This document shows, piece by piece, positions 1 through 8,172 of a stretch of 64,000 nucleotides of DNA (within the stretch, counting starts at the first letter, position 1; each line of letters begins with the position of its first letter). Source of the DNA: BQJU01 sp964015035 (lineage in GTDB: Bacteria > Bacteroidota > Bacteroidia > Chitinophagales > Saprospiraceae); contig CAXHCA010000013.1 in NCBI GenBank assembly GCA_964015035.1, positions 1 to 64,000 on the forward strand, given 5' to 3'. The notes beneath the pieces were generated by a model, which was not told where the DNA came from, did not search any database, and saw nothing but the letters and a program-made list of their open reading frames with translations. Both the position numbers and the translations under genes were made by a program.

Positions 1-2
1 GT

Positions 3-16
3 CCCGGTAAAACCGG
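3..16. repeat. Small CCGG-TAAAA-CCGG hairpin at window start
   Basis: The 14 bases CCCGGTAAAACCGG match the hairpin that abuts the tRNA-Pro fragments near 7766-7782 and 8203-8219, seen there on the opposite strand. Nothing tRNA-like is visible beside this copy within the window, so it may be a solitary copy of the same small dispersed repeat or the cut-off end of a longer unit to the left. Confidence 0.45.
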
Positions 17-192
17 AATTTTGGAACCTCACTTCGGCTATTTTTTCGTCCTTAGCGCCCCTAAGGGCTCAAAAATGAGCCTTGCGAGAACCCAAAATCT
101 GTAATTTTCGCTGCTAAAGCACCATCTCCAAATAAGCACTAAGCAATAGGATTTAGGAATCAGATATTTTTTTTTCACGTAAAAGTAAACGA

Positions 193-516
193 ATGTACTT
201 GGATGTTTTGTTGTTACAGGCAGCTGGTGGTAGTCCCACAACCAGTTTTTTGTTTTTAGGTGCCATGATTTTGATCTTCTGGTTTTTCATTATTCGTCCT
301 CAGACCAAGAAGCAGAAAGAACAAAATACCTTCCTGCAAAGTTTGGAAAAAGGAGACGAGGTGGTGACTGCCAGTGGGATTATTGGGAAAATCAATAAGA
401 TGGAAGATGAAATCGTTACTTTGGAGGTAGCCACTAAAGTTTTCCTACGGGTGACTAAAGGTTCTATCAACAAGGAAATGACAGACGCCCTTTATGCTAA
501 AGCAGATAAGAAATAA
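193..516 (+). CDS. yajC: Preprotein translocase accessory subunit YajC
   Basis: 107 aa, the usual length for YajC, the single-span inner-membrane partner of SecDF that supports Sec-dependent export. A hydrophobic helix at about residues 17-36 (FLFLGAMILIFWFFIIRP) is followed by the family's QTKKQKE basic stretch. A small cytoplasmic domain then carries the diagnostic pattern GDEVVTASGIIGKI. The short periplasmic N-terminus is typical. It overlaps the next gene (YbbR-like) by 23 nt, so the two are probably co-transcribed and perhaps translationally coupled. In many Bacteroidota this pair is followed by coaE; here it is followed by a decayed gene instead. Confidence 0.95.
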   Translation: MYLDVLLLQAAGGSPTTSFLFLGAMILIFWFFIIRPQTKKQKEQNTFLQSLEKGDEVVTASGIIGKINKMEDEIVTLEVATKVFLRVTKGSINKEMTDALYAKADKK

Positions 517-1468
517 AATCGATAGCATACAAATTCCGGAAGAACGGGCTATCCTATTCATTTGTATAGGGATAGCCCTGGTTTTCTGGTTTCTGGTTAA
601 GTTTTCTCAATCTTATAAATCGCTCAAAGCGGTTCAGATCAATATCGAATTGCCGGAAGATATGGCCTTGCTTGACCAACCGCCTTCGGATATGAGCGTA
701 GAATTATCGGGCTCGGGTTGGGACTTATTGTATGAATACCTTTCTTCCGCTACTATTCCCTTGGATATCAATATGATGGAATTGGATGAGATTGACCTCA
801 ATCGCGGGCAGTTGCGGACGGAAATTGCCAAGAATCTCGCGGCGGGCAACCTCGATATTCTGGAAGTCAATTACGATGAAATTGACCTGCAACTGGAAGA
901 GAAACTGCAAAAGAAATTACCCATTTACCTCAATGCTTCTCTAGAGTATTCTGCCGAATACCAACGACAGGGACCGATCGTGCTTACCCCGGATAGCGTA
1001 TCCGTTACTGGTCCCGTTAGTCGGGTAGAACCCTTGCGGTATTGGCCTACAGATTCTTTAATTTTGAAGGATATTCAAGCTAGTAAGGAGCAAGATATCG
1101 CGCTTGCCGTGCCTCCCAATGAACTACGGCTTTTTCCCCGGGCAATTACGGTCAATATTCCTGTGGAACAGTTTACAGAAAAAAGCCTTTTTGTCCCTTT
1201 AAAGGTGAAGAATGCGCCCACAGAGGATAGCCTTAAGGTGTTTCCTGATATCATCCGTATCAATTGTGTTGTCGGCCTGAGCCAGTACGACACCCTTTCC
1301 TCCAGCGATTTTTCCATTGAAGTGGATTTGAAAAATACTCGCCTTAATGAAGGAAAGAATTCCGTGCCCATCCAGCTTACTCAGCAACCCGATTTCGTTA
1401 AAAACGTGACCCTTTCCCCTAAGGCAGCGGAGTTTTTTATTTTAAAAAGAGAGAAATTATCGAATTGA
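494..1468 (+). CDS. YbbR-like domain protein
   Basis: 324 aa with one N-terminal membrane helix (about residues 17-34, ILFICIGIALVFWFLVKF) followed by an extracytoplasmic part built of YbbR-like beta repeats (VQINIELPEDMALL, PIYLNASLEYSAEYQ, FVPLKVKNAP). YbbR/CdaR proteins are membrane-anchored and in Firmicutes regulate the diadenylate cyclase CdaA; in Bacteroidota their role is poorly defined. The start lies inside the end of yajC in another frame. That overlap and the shared orientation indicate an operon. The stop at 1468 is followed at once by a decayed T9SS gene. Confidence 0.85.
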   Translation: MLKQIRNKIDSIQIPEERAILFICIGIALVFWFLVKFSQSYKSLKAVQINIELPEDMALLDQPPSDMSVELSGSGWDLLYEYLSSATIPLDINMMELDEIDLNRGQLRTEIAKNLAAGNLDILEVNYDEIDLQLEEKLQKKLPIYLNASLEYSAEYQRQGPIVLTPDSVSVTGPVSRVEPLRYWPTDSLILKDIQASKEQDIALAVPPNELRLFPRAITVNIPVEQFTEKSLFVPLKVKNAPTEDSLKVFPDIIRINCVVGLSQYDTLSSSDFSIEVDLKNTRLNEGKNSVPIQLTQQPDFVKNVTLSPKAAEFFILKREKLSN

Positions 1469-1508
1469 ATTTCACCAATTTGCAAATGCATTTAGAGGTA
1501 TTGCGTTC

Positions 1509-2380
1509 ATGGGTTTACCATCACAACCAGATATCGTTATACCGAAAGATGCTAATATTATTTGGAACACTCATCGTAGTATCCGATCAAATATAATTGT
1601 GGAATCAGGAGGAAAACTGACCATTCGATGCGATGTGGCAATGCCTAAAGGGAGCCTGATAACGGTTCAACCTGATGGAGCACTTTTCATAGAAGGTGCA
1701 AGGATTTATAACAATTATTTCCTTTATGAGGAAGAAGGTTAAGTCTATTTCTATAATGAACAAAGCGAAGCTTTTGACTTACTGTATGACTTCAATAAGG
1801 AGGTAGGAGAATCCTGGCGAGTGCCGCTTTGTAGCGAGGTGTTTTATCAACCCGATACCTTAATTGTTGGCCTAGACTCGATTTCTACGATAGTACTCAG
1901 CGGTACGGAGGTTCGGCTACAACATGTAAGCTTTTCCGGCACCAGCGGTATTTTGGGAGGCAATGACATTTTTTACGAAGGTATTGGCAGTGCTACCAGA
2001 ATGTTTCTCAAGGAAATTATTTGTCCCATTGTAGAGGCGGGCGTTTTGGGCTTATGTGACATCGTTGATTCCGAAGGAAATGTTATAGAGATTTCAGGCG
2101 AAGGATGCACCGTTAGTGACCTCAATCAAAGCTCTTGGTCAGAAGATTCCTGGCGTATTTTCCCCAATCCATCGGATGGCGAAATTCAGGTTGTTTTGGG
2201 AGCGCAATTCAAGAACCGATCTTGTGAATTTTTGATGCAACCGGAGTGCTTTTGCAGCAAATGATTCTACAACAAAATCAACCTCTCCAATTCTCAGATT
2301 ATCCTCCTGGTATTTACTTTTTACAGTTGACAAGCAATCGTGAAATTATAGGCACCAGAAGATTACTCCTCCTTGAATAG
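1509..2380 (+). pseudogene. Decayed T9SS-exported protein
   Basis: Three consecutive reading frames look like pieces of one secreted protein. 1509-1742 encodes a right-handed beta-helix-like stretch (IIVESGGKLTIRCDVAMPKG). 1821-2264 continues it and enters a type A T9SS C-terminal domain (WRIFPNPSDGEIQVV). After a frame change near 2240, the last strands continue as YPPGIYFLQLTSN and RRLLLLE, ending at TAG 2378-2380. An in-frame stop near 1742 and a frameshift near 2240 break it, and the N-terminus with any signal peptide is missing. Most likely a truncated, non-functional gene. Confidence 0.75.
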
Positions 2381-2421
2381 AAATTGCTATTTTTGGAAAA
2401 AGAACCAAAATAATAGCTGGT

Positions 2422-4389
2422 TTGATTGATCCAAAAAGTGTTCAGGAGGTATTGGAAGTAGCCCGGGTGGAGGACGTGATTCAGGACTTTGTCAACCTGA
2501 AGCGGAGAGGAGTGAATCTCATTGGATTGTGTCCTTTTCACAATGAGAAGACCCCTTCTTTTGTAGTCTCACCGGCGAAGAATATCTATAAATGTTTTGG
2601 TTGCGGCCAGGCTGGCGGTCCTCCTCAGTTTTTGATGGAGCATGAGCATTTGTCCTTTCCGGAAGCCATTCGTTATCTTGCTAATAAGTACGGCATCAAG
2701 ATCGAAGAAAAGGAACTATCGCCGGAAATGCGGCAGCAACAACAAGAGGCAGAAAGTCTGTATCTGGTCAATCAGTTTGCCAAGGAGTTTTACGAAGACA
2801 AACTCTTCAATTCGGACATTGGTCGTAGTGTGGGACTCAATTATTTTAAGGAAAGGGGCTATCGGGAAGAAACCATTAAGAAGTTTGGGCTCGGCTTTGC
2901 GCCGGAATCCAAAGACGCCCTGACACTCGCAGCTGTCAATAAGGGATATAGTGCGGAATTATTGAAAAAACTGGGATTAACCAGCCAATACGACCGGGAT
3001 TTCTTTCGTAATCGGGTGATGTTTACCATCCATAACCTTTCTGGTAAGGTGATCGCCTTTGCGGGGCGCATCATGATCAAGGACCCTAAAGCCCCTAAAT
3101 ATGTCAATTCTCCGGAAACGGAGATTTACCACAAAAGCAAAGTGCTATATGGTGCCTTCTTTGCCAAACAAGCCATCCGTCGCCAGGATGAGTGCATTCT
3201 GGTGGAGGGTTATACCGATGTGATTTCCCTTCATCAAGCCGGCATTGAAAATGTAGTAGCTTCCTCGGGAACTTCTTTGACCGTTGATCAGATCAAGCTC
3301 ATCAAACGATTTACGCCGAATGTCAAGATTCTGTACGATGGAGATATCGCGGGAATCAAAGCAGCCATGCGTGGGGTAGATCTGCTTTTGGAACAGGATT
3401 TGAATGTGAAGATTGTGTTGTTGCCGGAAGGCGAAGATCCGGATTCTTATCTGAGTCAGGTTGGGGTATCCCGCTTTCGCGAATACCTGGATCAGGAAGC
3501 CAAAGACTTTATCATGTTTAAGGCCAACCTCTTGAAAGAGGAAGCTGGCCACGATCCCATCAAACGCACCAATCTGATCAAGGAAATTGTTACCAGCATT
3601 TCCCTTATTCCCGACCCGATTAAACGGTCGCTTTATATCAAGGAGTGTGCCCGCATCTTTGAAGTGTCCGAGCAGTTATTGGTGGGAGAAACGAATAAGT
3701 CGGTCAGCCGCAAACTAAAAAAGAGCCAGCAGGACAAAGCAATCGCCGTCCGTCAGGCTGAACGCCGGGGTGAAAGCATTCCGGAAACGGAAATCCTACA
3801 ACCTACGCCTTCTGAAAAGGTGGTCACCTCCGGTGATGAATTCCAGGAACGTGATATTGTCCGGATTTTGATGCTCTTTGGAGGAGAGTTGTTTGATGAA
3901 ACAGATAAAATCACGGTGGCAGAATATATATTGCACAATGTCGAGGATGTATTGGATGACTTCGACAATCCGTTTTTTCAAAAAATTATTCAAGAAATCC
4001 AGCAAAAACAACGGGAGGGCATCAAGGTAAATGATCAATATTTTATCAATCACTCAGATGCTAAAATCAGGGAGTTGGCCATTGGTTTTATTGCCTCGCC
4101 TTATGAATTCAGTACCAACTGGGCGGAAAAACATGACATTCACCTTACGCAGAAACCGCCGGAGCAAAATTTTTCCCTGGATAGCGTAGAGGCACTCAAG
4201 CGCTTCCGACTCAAGAAAATCATCAGCATCTGTGAAAAAAATCAGGAAAAGATTAAAGAGCTGGCATTAGCCGGAAAAGATGAGGAAGTAGCCGCGCACT
4301 TACGGGTACACCAGAAGCTCACGGAAATTCGTCGGGAATTGACGGATGAATTAAAAACGGTGGTGCCGAAAGGGTATAATTTGCGATAA
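2422..4389 (+). CDS. dnaG: DNA primase
   Basis: 655 aa. DnaG makes the RNA primers for chromosome replication and is recruited by the DnaB helicase. The N-terminal CHC2 zinc ribbon is clear (CPFHNEKTPSF then KCFGCG). The catalytic core follows, with the Toprim signature ILVEGYTDVISLHQAG near residue 260 and YDGDIAGIKAA near residue 310. The last ~150 residues are a helical region expected to bind DnaB. The reading frame opens with TTG at 2422 (MIDPKSVQEVLEVARVEDVI), which aligns with the normal DnaG N-terminus, so TTG is the likely start. It stands alone, between two decayed T9SS gene pieces. Confidence 0.96.
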   Translation: MIDPKSVQEVLEVARVEDVIQDFVNLKRRGVNLIGLCPFHNEKTPSFVVSPAKNIYKCFGCGQAGGPPQFLMEHEHLSFPEAIRYLANKYGIKIEEKELSPEMRQQQQEAESLYLVNQFAKEFYEDKLFNSDIGRSVGLNYFKERGYREETIKKFGLGFAPESKDALTLAAVNKGYSAELLKKLGLTSQYDRDFFRNRVMFTIHNLSGKVIAFAGRIMIKDPKAPKYVNSPETEIYHKSKVLYGAFFAKQAIRRQDECILVEGYTDVISLHQAGIENVVASSGTSLTVDQIKLIKRFTPNVKILYDGDIAGIKAAMRGVDLLLEQDLNVKIVLLPEGEDPDSYLSQVGVSRFREYLDQEAKDFIMFKANLLKEEAGHDPIKRTNLIKEIVTSISLIPDPIKRSLYIKECARIFEVSEQLLVGETNKSVSRKLKKSQQDKAIAVRQAERRGESIPETEILQPTPSEKVVTSGDEFQERDIVRILMLFGGELFDETDKITVAEYILHNVEDVLDDFDNPFFQKIIQEIQQKQREGIKVNDQYFINHSDAKIRELAIGFIASPYEFSTNWAEKHDIHLTQKPPEQNFSLDSVEALKRFRLKKIISICEKNQEKIKELALAGKDEEVAAHLRVHQKLTEIRRELTDELKTVVPKGYNLR

Positions 4390-4435
4390 TAATCTAGTTG
4401 GGAGAGATTTCATTTCACCCCAAGATAAACATGAG

Positions 4436-4476
4436 TTATCCATGTCTTTCCAGGTACAGGCAAAAGACATATTTTA
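4436..4476 (-). pseudogene. Remnant of the VapB-like antitoxin gene
   Basis: These ~40 bases match the middle of the intact antitoxin gene at 7096-7137, with a few substitutions and one missing base. On the minus strand the remnant reads MSFACTWKDMDNS, against MSFAGAWKDMDDQ in the intact copy. It lies in the short gap between dnaG and the next T9SS fragment, which suggests that the toxin/antitoxin locus, or a piece of it, once sat or recombined here. Confidence 0.6.
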
Positions 4477-4539
4477 AGACAGATTGGAGAGAAATTTGCC
4501 TTTGATGATGAAGCGGCCTGTGCAACTTCAGGAAGTCGG

Positions 4540-4824
4540 ATGGGAGACGAGGTCATAAACACGACTTCTCCCAAAGCGAATATTCGGTTGTATCCGAACC
4601 CGGCAAAACAACGCGTGACTGTTGATTTTGGAAATGCGGAATTTGAGACGGCCTCAGTCGAGTTTTATGACGTGATGGGAAGGATGGCTCATCAGGAAGG
4701 TCTAAATTTCACCTCCGGCAATGCTTATGAAATAGATCTGGAATCTTTGATTTCGGGCCTATATTTGGTTCGGATTGTTTTAGATCATGAGATCACCTCT
4801 GAGTTAAAATTAGTTGTAGAATAA
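4540..4824 (+). CDS. Orphan T9SS type A C-terminal domain fragment
   Basis: 94 aa that consist almost only of a type A T9SS sorting domain: IRLYPNPAKQRVTVDF, then SVEFYDVMGRM, then LISGLYLVRIVLDHE, ending KLVVE. Such domains normally sit at the C-terminus of a large exported protein and are removed at the outer membrane. There is no signal peptide or cargo, and the frame continues upstream without a start until a stop near 4476. It is best read as the 3' remnant of a lost gene. A hairpin at 4833-4866 follows. Confidence 0.65.
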   Translation: MGDEVINTTSPKANIRLYPNPAKQRVTVDFGNAEFETASVEFYDVMGRMAHQEGLNFTSGNAYEIDLESLISGLYLVRIVLDHEITSELKLVVE

Positions 4825-4832
4825 TTTAACAA

Positions 4833-4866
4833 TGCCCCTTCGTTTCCTCTCTGGATGCGAGGGGCA
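4833..4866 (+). terminator. Hairpin after the orphan T9SS domain
   Basis: TGCCCCTTCG pairs with CGAGGGGCA across a ~13-nt loop and is followed by ACTTTAATT. The T-run is weak. It lies just before the next gene start at 4884. Confidence 0.45.
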
Positions 4867-4883
4867 ACTTTAATTACATCATA

Positions 4884-6386
4884 ATGAGGCTAAGGCTTTT
4901 ACTATTTTTGCTTTCCATTGGTATCTCTCCCATTCTTACTGCTCAAAATTATGATTATATCTGGCTATTTGGATATGGAAGCAATAGTGAGAATATGAAT
5001 TATGGGGGAAGTGTATTGGATTTTAATGAGATTCCTCCGCTTATTTATTACCAATTTCAAGAAATGGACCTTGATGTGACTAATTCGAGTATTTGTAATA
5101 GTGCAGGACTGTTACAATTTTATACCAATGGTAATTATGTTGCTAATGCGGAACATGGAATGATGGAAAATGGGGGAGGACTAAGCCCGGGACCATTTCA
5201 TACCTCCAGTGGATTTATTATGGAACAAGGCTGCCTAGCCCTACCAAACCCAGGGGATTCAAGCCAATATTTTTTATTTCATTTGCCAAAGAACTTGGCT
5301 CAGGAAGATTTGGCATTTCACAGTAGTAAGCTCTTTTATTCATTAATTGATATGGCAGAAAATGATGGCTTGGGAGCGGTTCTTGAAAAAAATGAGGTAT
5401 TGATTGAAGATAAGTTACATTCAGGCAAACTCACAGCGGTAAAACACGCCAATGGGGAGGATTGGTGGGTTTTAGCCCGCCGATATAATAGCAATGAATA
5501 TTACACCTTGCTATTAACAGCAGAAGGAATTGAATTGAATGCTTTACAGGCTGTAGGAGATACAATTCCTTTTCCGGGAGTAGGACAGGCTGTTTTTTCT
5601 CCGGATGGTTCAAAATATGTGGCTTACAATGCTGTTAGCTTAGAAAAAGGTAATTTTTTGGATATTTACGATTTTGACCGCTGTACTGGTGTTTTGAGCA
5701 ATCCGATACAATACAATTTGCAGGACAGTGCTTGGGCTGGTGGTGCTGCCATTTCAGCCAATTCCAGGTTCTTGTATGTATCTTCGTATAATTACATCTA
5801 TCAGTATGACCTTTGGGCCGATGATATTGGTTCGACCAAAGATACAGTAGCGGTTTATGACGGATTTTTGGAAGAACCTGTATTTAGAACCCGATTTTTT
5901 ATGGCACAACTGGCACCAGATGGTAAAATCTATTTAAATTCAACGAATAGCACTCACTACCTGCATGTCATCAACCAGCCCGATTTACCGGGAGAAAGTT
6001 GCGATGTTTGCCAGCATTGTGTTGAATTACCGACCTGGAATGCCTTCTCTCTTCCCAATTTTCCCAATTATCGCCTGGGAGCGACTGTCGAACCCTGCGA
6101 TTCGATAGTGGATGTAATCGAGGGCGTTACGGTGGCCGAGCACTTATATGTCTATCCGAACCCTGCTTCGGATTTTCTTAAATTCCAGTTGGAAAACCCT
6201 GCTGTAGAGTATTTGCAGTTAGAGCTCTACAGTGCCAGGGGGCAGAAAATACAAACGGTTCAGATAGCCAAAGGCGATAAGCTCAAAACAGTCGAAGTGA
6301 AAAACTGGCCGGGAGGCATCTATTTTTACCGGCTTTCAGATAGACAGGGGCGATTATTGAATAGTGGGAAAGTGGTGGTTAGGTAG
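4884..6386 (+). CDS. T9SS-exported beta-propeller-like protein
   Basis: 500 aa. An N-terminal signal peptide (MRLRLLLFLLSIGISPILTA, cut before QNYDY) is followed by a ~370-residue part with repeated WD/propeller-like strands (FSPDGSKYVAYNA, SANSRFLYVSSYN, LAPDGKIYLNS), a composition common in large Saprospiria surface proteins. The end is a type A T9SS domain (LYVYPNPASDFLKFQL ... GGIYFYRLSDRQG ... GKVVVR). It is expected on the cell surface or secreted; the substrate is unknown. Its last ~80 bases have a degraded relative at 20309-20387, inside the integrated element. Confidence 0.8.
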   Translation: MRLRLLLFLLSIGISPILTAQNYDYIWLFGYGSNSENMNYGGSVLDFNEIPPLIYYQFQEMDLDVTNSSICNSAGLLQFYTNGNYVANAEHGMMENGGGLSPGPFHTSSGFIMEQGCLALPNPGDSSQYFLFHLPKNLAQEDLAFHSSKLFYSLIDMAENDGLGAVLEKNEVLIEDKLHSGKLTAVKHANGEDWWVLARRYNSNEYYTLLLTAEGIELNALQAVGDTIPFPGVGQAVFSPDGSKYVAYNAVSLEKGNFLDIYDFDRCTGVLSNPIQYNLQDSAWAGGAAISANSRFLYVSSYNYIYQYDLWADDIGSTKDTVAVYDGFLEEPVFRTRFFMAQLAPDGKIYLNSTNSTHYLHVINQPDLPGESCDVCQHCVELPTWNAFSLPNFPNYRLGATVEPCDSIVDVIEGVTVAEHLYVYPNPASDFLKFQLENPAVEYLQLELYSARGQKIQTVQIAKGDKLKTVEVKNWPGGIYFYRLSDRQGRLLNSGKVVVR

Positions 6387-6619
6387 GGATTTCTTGATCT
6401 GAGACAGTTTTGTTTTACTCTAGAAGCTTCAAGTGGGGCCTGTAGTTGAAAAACACTAGTGAAATGGGGTGCCAGGATGAGCTGCGCTGATCCTGAAAGT
6501 GGGGGAGGGGACAAACAATTAAAAGGCCAGCCTATTGTAGGTGAAGAATGGCATGATTTGAAGGGACTGATTGCTTTGCAGACTACATAAAAGGGCAAAT
6601 AGTTCAAACTGAGAATGCC
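6387..6619. other. Gene-free repeat-bearing spacer
   Basis: No gene is supported here. The stretch holds a 47-bp repeat (6474-6520) and, at 6537-6556, a piece (GTAGGTGAAGAATGGCATGA) that resembles the start region of the GIY-YIG genes at 8048-8067. It therefore looks like a graveyard of the same repeat family found at 7571-8619. Confidence 0.5.
6474..6520. repeat. 47-bp direct repeat, copy 1
   Basis: The 47 bases starting AGGATGAGCTGCGCTGATCC and ending GACAAACAATT occur again, base for base as far as I can read, at 7571-7617. Both copies stop at the ACAAACAATT motif that forms the outer arm of the hairpin element at 7608-7740, so this copy may mark where a similar hairpin element once sat. 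Confidence 0.8.
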
Positions 6620-7024
6620 CTACAGAACCCAATTTTCAAACTCCAAGCCAGCAATATCTTTATAATGCTTGATATTGTTGGTGATTAATTTCAGGTTATG
6701 ACTGATGGCAGTTCCGGCAATCAGGGCATCGGTATGCTGAATGGTTTTTCCCTGCTTTCTCAATTGAGCGAAATGTTTAGCTGATAGGTCGGCAATTTCT
6801 TCGGTTAGTGGTAGAATGGTACAAAACTTGGTAAAAGCTTGAAACTGCTTGAGCTGCTTTTTTGCGTCCCTGAAATATAGGCCGTTGCACAACTCATAAT
6901 AATTAATCACGCTCAGGTTTAAGAGATATCCTTCCTCTAAGCTGTTTTTTAAAGCATTTCTCACACTTGGTACATCCCTGAAGAAATAGGAAAGGGTATC
7001 CGTATCTAAAAGAAGATTTTTCAT
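6620..7024 (-). CDS. vapC: PIN-domain toxin, VapC family
   Basis: 134 aa. VapC toxins are PIN-domain ribonucleases that cleave RNA (often tRNA or rRNA) when freed from their antitoxin. The acidic residues expected for the metal site are visible: LLLDTDTLSYF at the N-terminus, NYYELCNGL near residue 43, and HTDALIAGTAI near residue 98. The gene overlaps its antitoxin by 4 nt (ATGA at 7021-7024), the usual translational coupling. Length and layout are normal, and it is likely functional. Confidence 0.85.
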   Translation of the reverse strand: MKNLLLDTDTLSYFFRDVPSVRNALKNSLEEGYLLNLSVINYYELCNGLYFRDAKKQLKQFQAFTKFCTILPLTEEIADLSAKHFAQLRKQGKTIQHTDALIAGTAISHNLKLITNNIKHYKDIAGLEFENWVL

Positions 7025-7269
7025 TCTTCAATAGTCCGATTAAACAAGCTTTCTCGACCTTCTATTATATTGGCCATCAATCCCTCAAATTCTTGGTCAT
7101 CCATGTCTTTCCAGGCACCGGCAAAGGACATAATTTTGTCGACTTTCGAATTCTTAGGTTTTGCCTTTTTACCCAATTCGGATAAATACCGATCAATATC
7201 CTCCAGATAGGAAGCAGGCAGGTGAGATAGCTTTCGCAATATGGATTGATAAAGATCTGCTTTGGTCAT
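7021..7269 (-). CDS. VapB-like antitoxin
   Basis: 82 aa, directly upstream of and overlapping vapC, which defines its role. The N-terminal half is predicted helical (KADLYQSILRKLSHLPASYLEDIDRYLSEL). The C-terminal half (FAGAWKDMDDQEFEGLMANI) resembles the toxin-wrapping tails of DUF2281-type antitoxins. A decayed piece of this gene lies at 4436-4476. Autoregulation by the toxin/antitoxin complex is expected from the family, but I see no clear operator palindrome upstream, where a GIY-YIG remnant begins. Confidence 0.7.
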   Translation of the reverse strand: MTKADLYQSILRKLSHLPASYLEDIDRYLSELGKKAKPKNSKVDKIMSFAGAWKDMDDQEFEGLMANIIEGRESLFNRTIEE

Positions 7270-7304
7270 AAATCTGTCTTTGATGAAAATTTCCTACAAT
7301 ATCA

Positions 7305-7457
7305 TCATAACAAAGAAAATATGCAAAAGATTTCCAGAATAAGATGCTTATCCAGGTTTTGATTATGGTGAGCAATGCGATTTCTGAGGCCATTAGTTTT
7401 GCCAAAGTATAGCTGGGAATAAAATTCGGATTGGATGACATAAGTAAAGAAAGGCAT
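7305..7457 (-). pseudogene. Truncated GIY-YIG nuclease gene, third copy
   Basis: On the minus strand a 50-codon frame begins MPFFTYVIQSEFYSQLYFGK and continues TNGLRNRIAHHNQN. It is the N-terminal GIY-YIG half of the genes at 7791-8064 and 8228-8501, diverged (YFGKTNGL against YIGQTNNL). It ends early at a TGA, so the C-terminal half is lost. The ~80 bases upstream (7458-7535), including the AAAAAAAGGAG start of the terminator, also match the leaders of the other two copies, so this is an older copy of the same unit. Confidence 0.7.
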
Positions 7458-7570
7458 GACAGAAGAAGTTTGAATCGCCAAAAAGCACTCGTTTTGTGTT
7501 CTCTTTTGTGTAAACCAATAAAAAAAGGAGCTATGAATGATCGATAATCTGAAACCTAAAATAGCAAAAA

Positions 7571-7617
7571 AGGATGAGCTGCGCTGATCCTGAAAGTGGG
7601 GGAGGGGACAAACAATT
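7571..7617. repeat. 47-bp direct repeat, copy 2
   Basis: Matches 6474-6520. It runs directly into the long inverted-repeat element beginning at ACAAACAATT (7608), whereas copy 1 runs into unrelated sequence, so the junction marks one boundary of that hairpin element. Confidence 0.8.
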
Positions 7618-7740
7618 TCAAGGTCAGCCTATCGGCTTAGCCTTTTGTTTTTAAGGCATTCGCTAAAGTGCACTTCGCTCCTGCCTAAAAAACAAAAGGC
7701 AATTTCGCAAAGCGAAATGACCTTTAAATTGTTTGTCGAG
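7608..7740. mobile_element. MITE-like 130-bp imperfect palindrome
   Basis: The outer arms ACAAACAATTTCAAGGTCA (7608-7626) and TGACCTTTAAATTGTTTGT (about 7721-7739) are inverted repeats of each other. Nested inside, GCCTTTTGTTTTTAAGGC pairs with GCCTAAAAAACAAAAGGC. No coding frame is present. Size, nested symmetry and sharp junctions fit a non-autonomous mobile hairpin or REP-like element. It directly abuts the first tRNA-Pro T-arm remnant at 7746. Confidence 0.6.
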
Positions 7741-7745
7741 ATGAG

Positions 7746-7782
7746 AGGATTCGAACCTGGGGCCCTCCCGGTTTTACCGGGA
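7746..7782 (-). pseudogene. tRNA-Pro T-arm remnant joined to a hairpin
   Basis: The minus strand reads the hairpin TCCCGGTAAAACCGGGA followed by GGGCCCCAGGTTCGAATCCT, the T-arm of the tRNA-Pro at 51625-51699. The acceptor end is replaced by other sequence at 7745. The hairpin sits where the anticodon arm would be: a 5-bp stem TCCCG/CGGGA with a 7-nt loop GTAAAAC. The D-arm and 5' half are absent, so it cannot be a working tRNA. Confidence 0.75.
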
Positions 7783-7790
7783 TGCGCTAT

Positions 7791-8064
7791 TTATCCTTGG
7801 TCAGCGATATTACCCTTCTGAGAGTCAATCCATTCGAGAACATAGTTTTTATCCTTGTAGCTCTTGAGTTTTTGCTCTAGCAGCACCGCTTTCGATCGCG
7901 TATCAAATTGACAGGCAAAGATCAAAATCCACGGCCCCTTGTTCTTAGTCCATTTATTCCGGTTCTGATTATGGCGAAGAATTCGGTCTTCCAAGTTATT
8001 TGGTTTGGCCGATATAGAGCTGGGAGGTAGATTCGGATTGGATGATGTAGGTGAAGAAAGGCAT
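7791..8064 (-). pseudogene. GIY-YIG nuclease, frameshifted, copy 1
   Basis: The minus strand from ATG at 8064 reads MPFFTYIIQSESTSQLYIGQ, a GIY-YIG endonuclease N-terminus (TYI ... YIG). An extra A near 7997-8004 puts a stop after GQTK. In the shifted frame the protein continues NNLEDRILRHNQNRNKWTKN, KGPWILIFACQFDTRSKAVL and LEQKLKSYK. That is the rest of a ~90-residue single-domain nuclease of the UvrC/URI-like class common in Bacteroidota. The catalytic Tyr, Arg and Glu regions are recognisable. The stop codon lies 4-8 bases before the hairpin that abuts the tRNA-Pro 3' end. Confidence 0.8.
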
Positions 8065-8126
8065 GACAGAAGAAGTTTGAATCGCCAAAAAACACTCGTT
8101 TTGTGTTCTCTTTTGTGTAAACCAAT

Positions 8127-8161
8127 AAAAAAAGGAGTTACAACTTTCGTCATAACTCCTT
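8127..8161 (-). terminator. tRNA-Pro-type terminator, copy 1
   Basis: The minus strand reads GGAGTTATGAC ... GTTGTAACTCC followed by TTTTTTTATT: a stem of at least 7 bp and a T-run, placed just after the tRNA-Pro 3' remnant, as at the intact tRNA-Pro. Confidence 0.75.
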
Positions 8162-8172
8162 GATAATCAGTG

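Noticed and set aside
7193..7441. 82-aa minus-strand frame MSSNPNFIPSYT
   Set aside because: It is the wrong frame of a GIY-YIG remnant running into the antitoxin gene.
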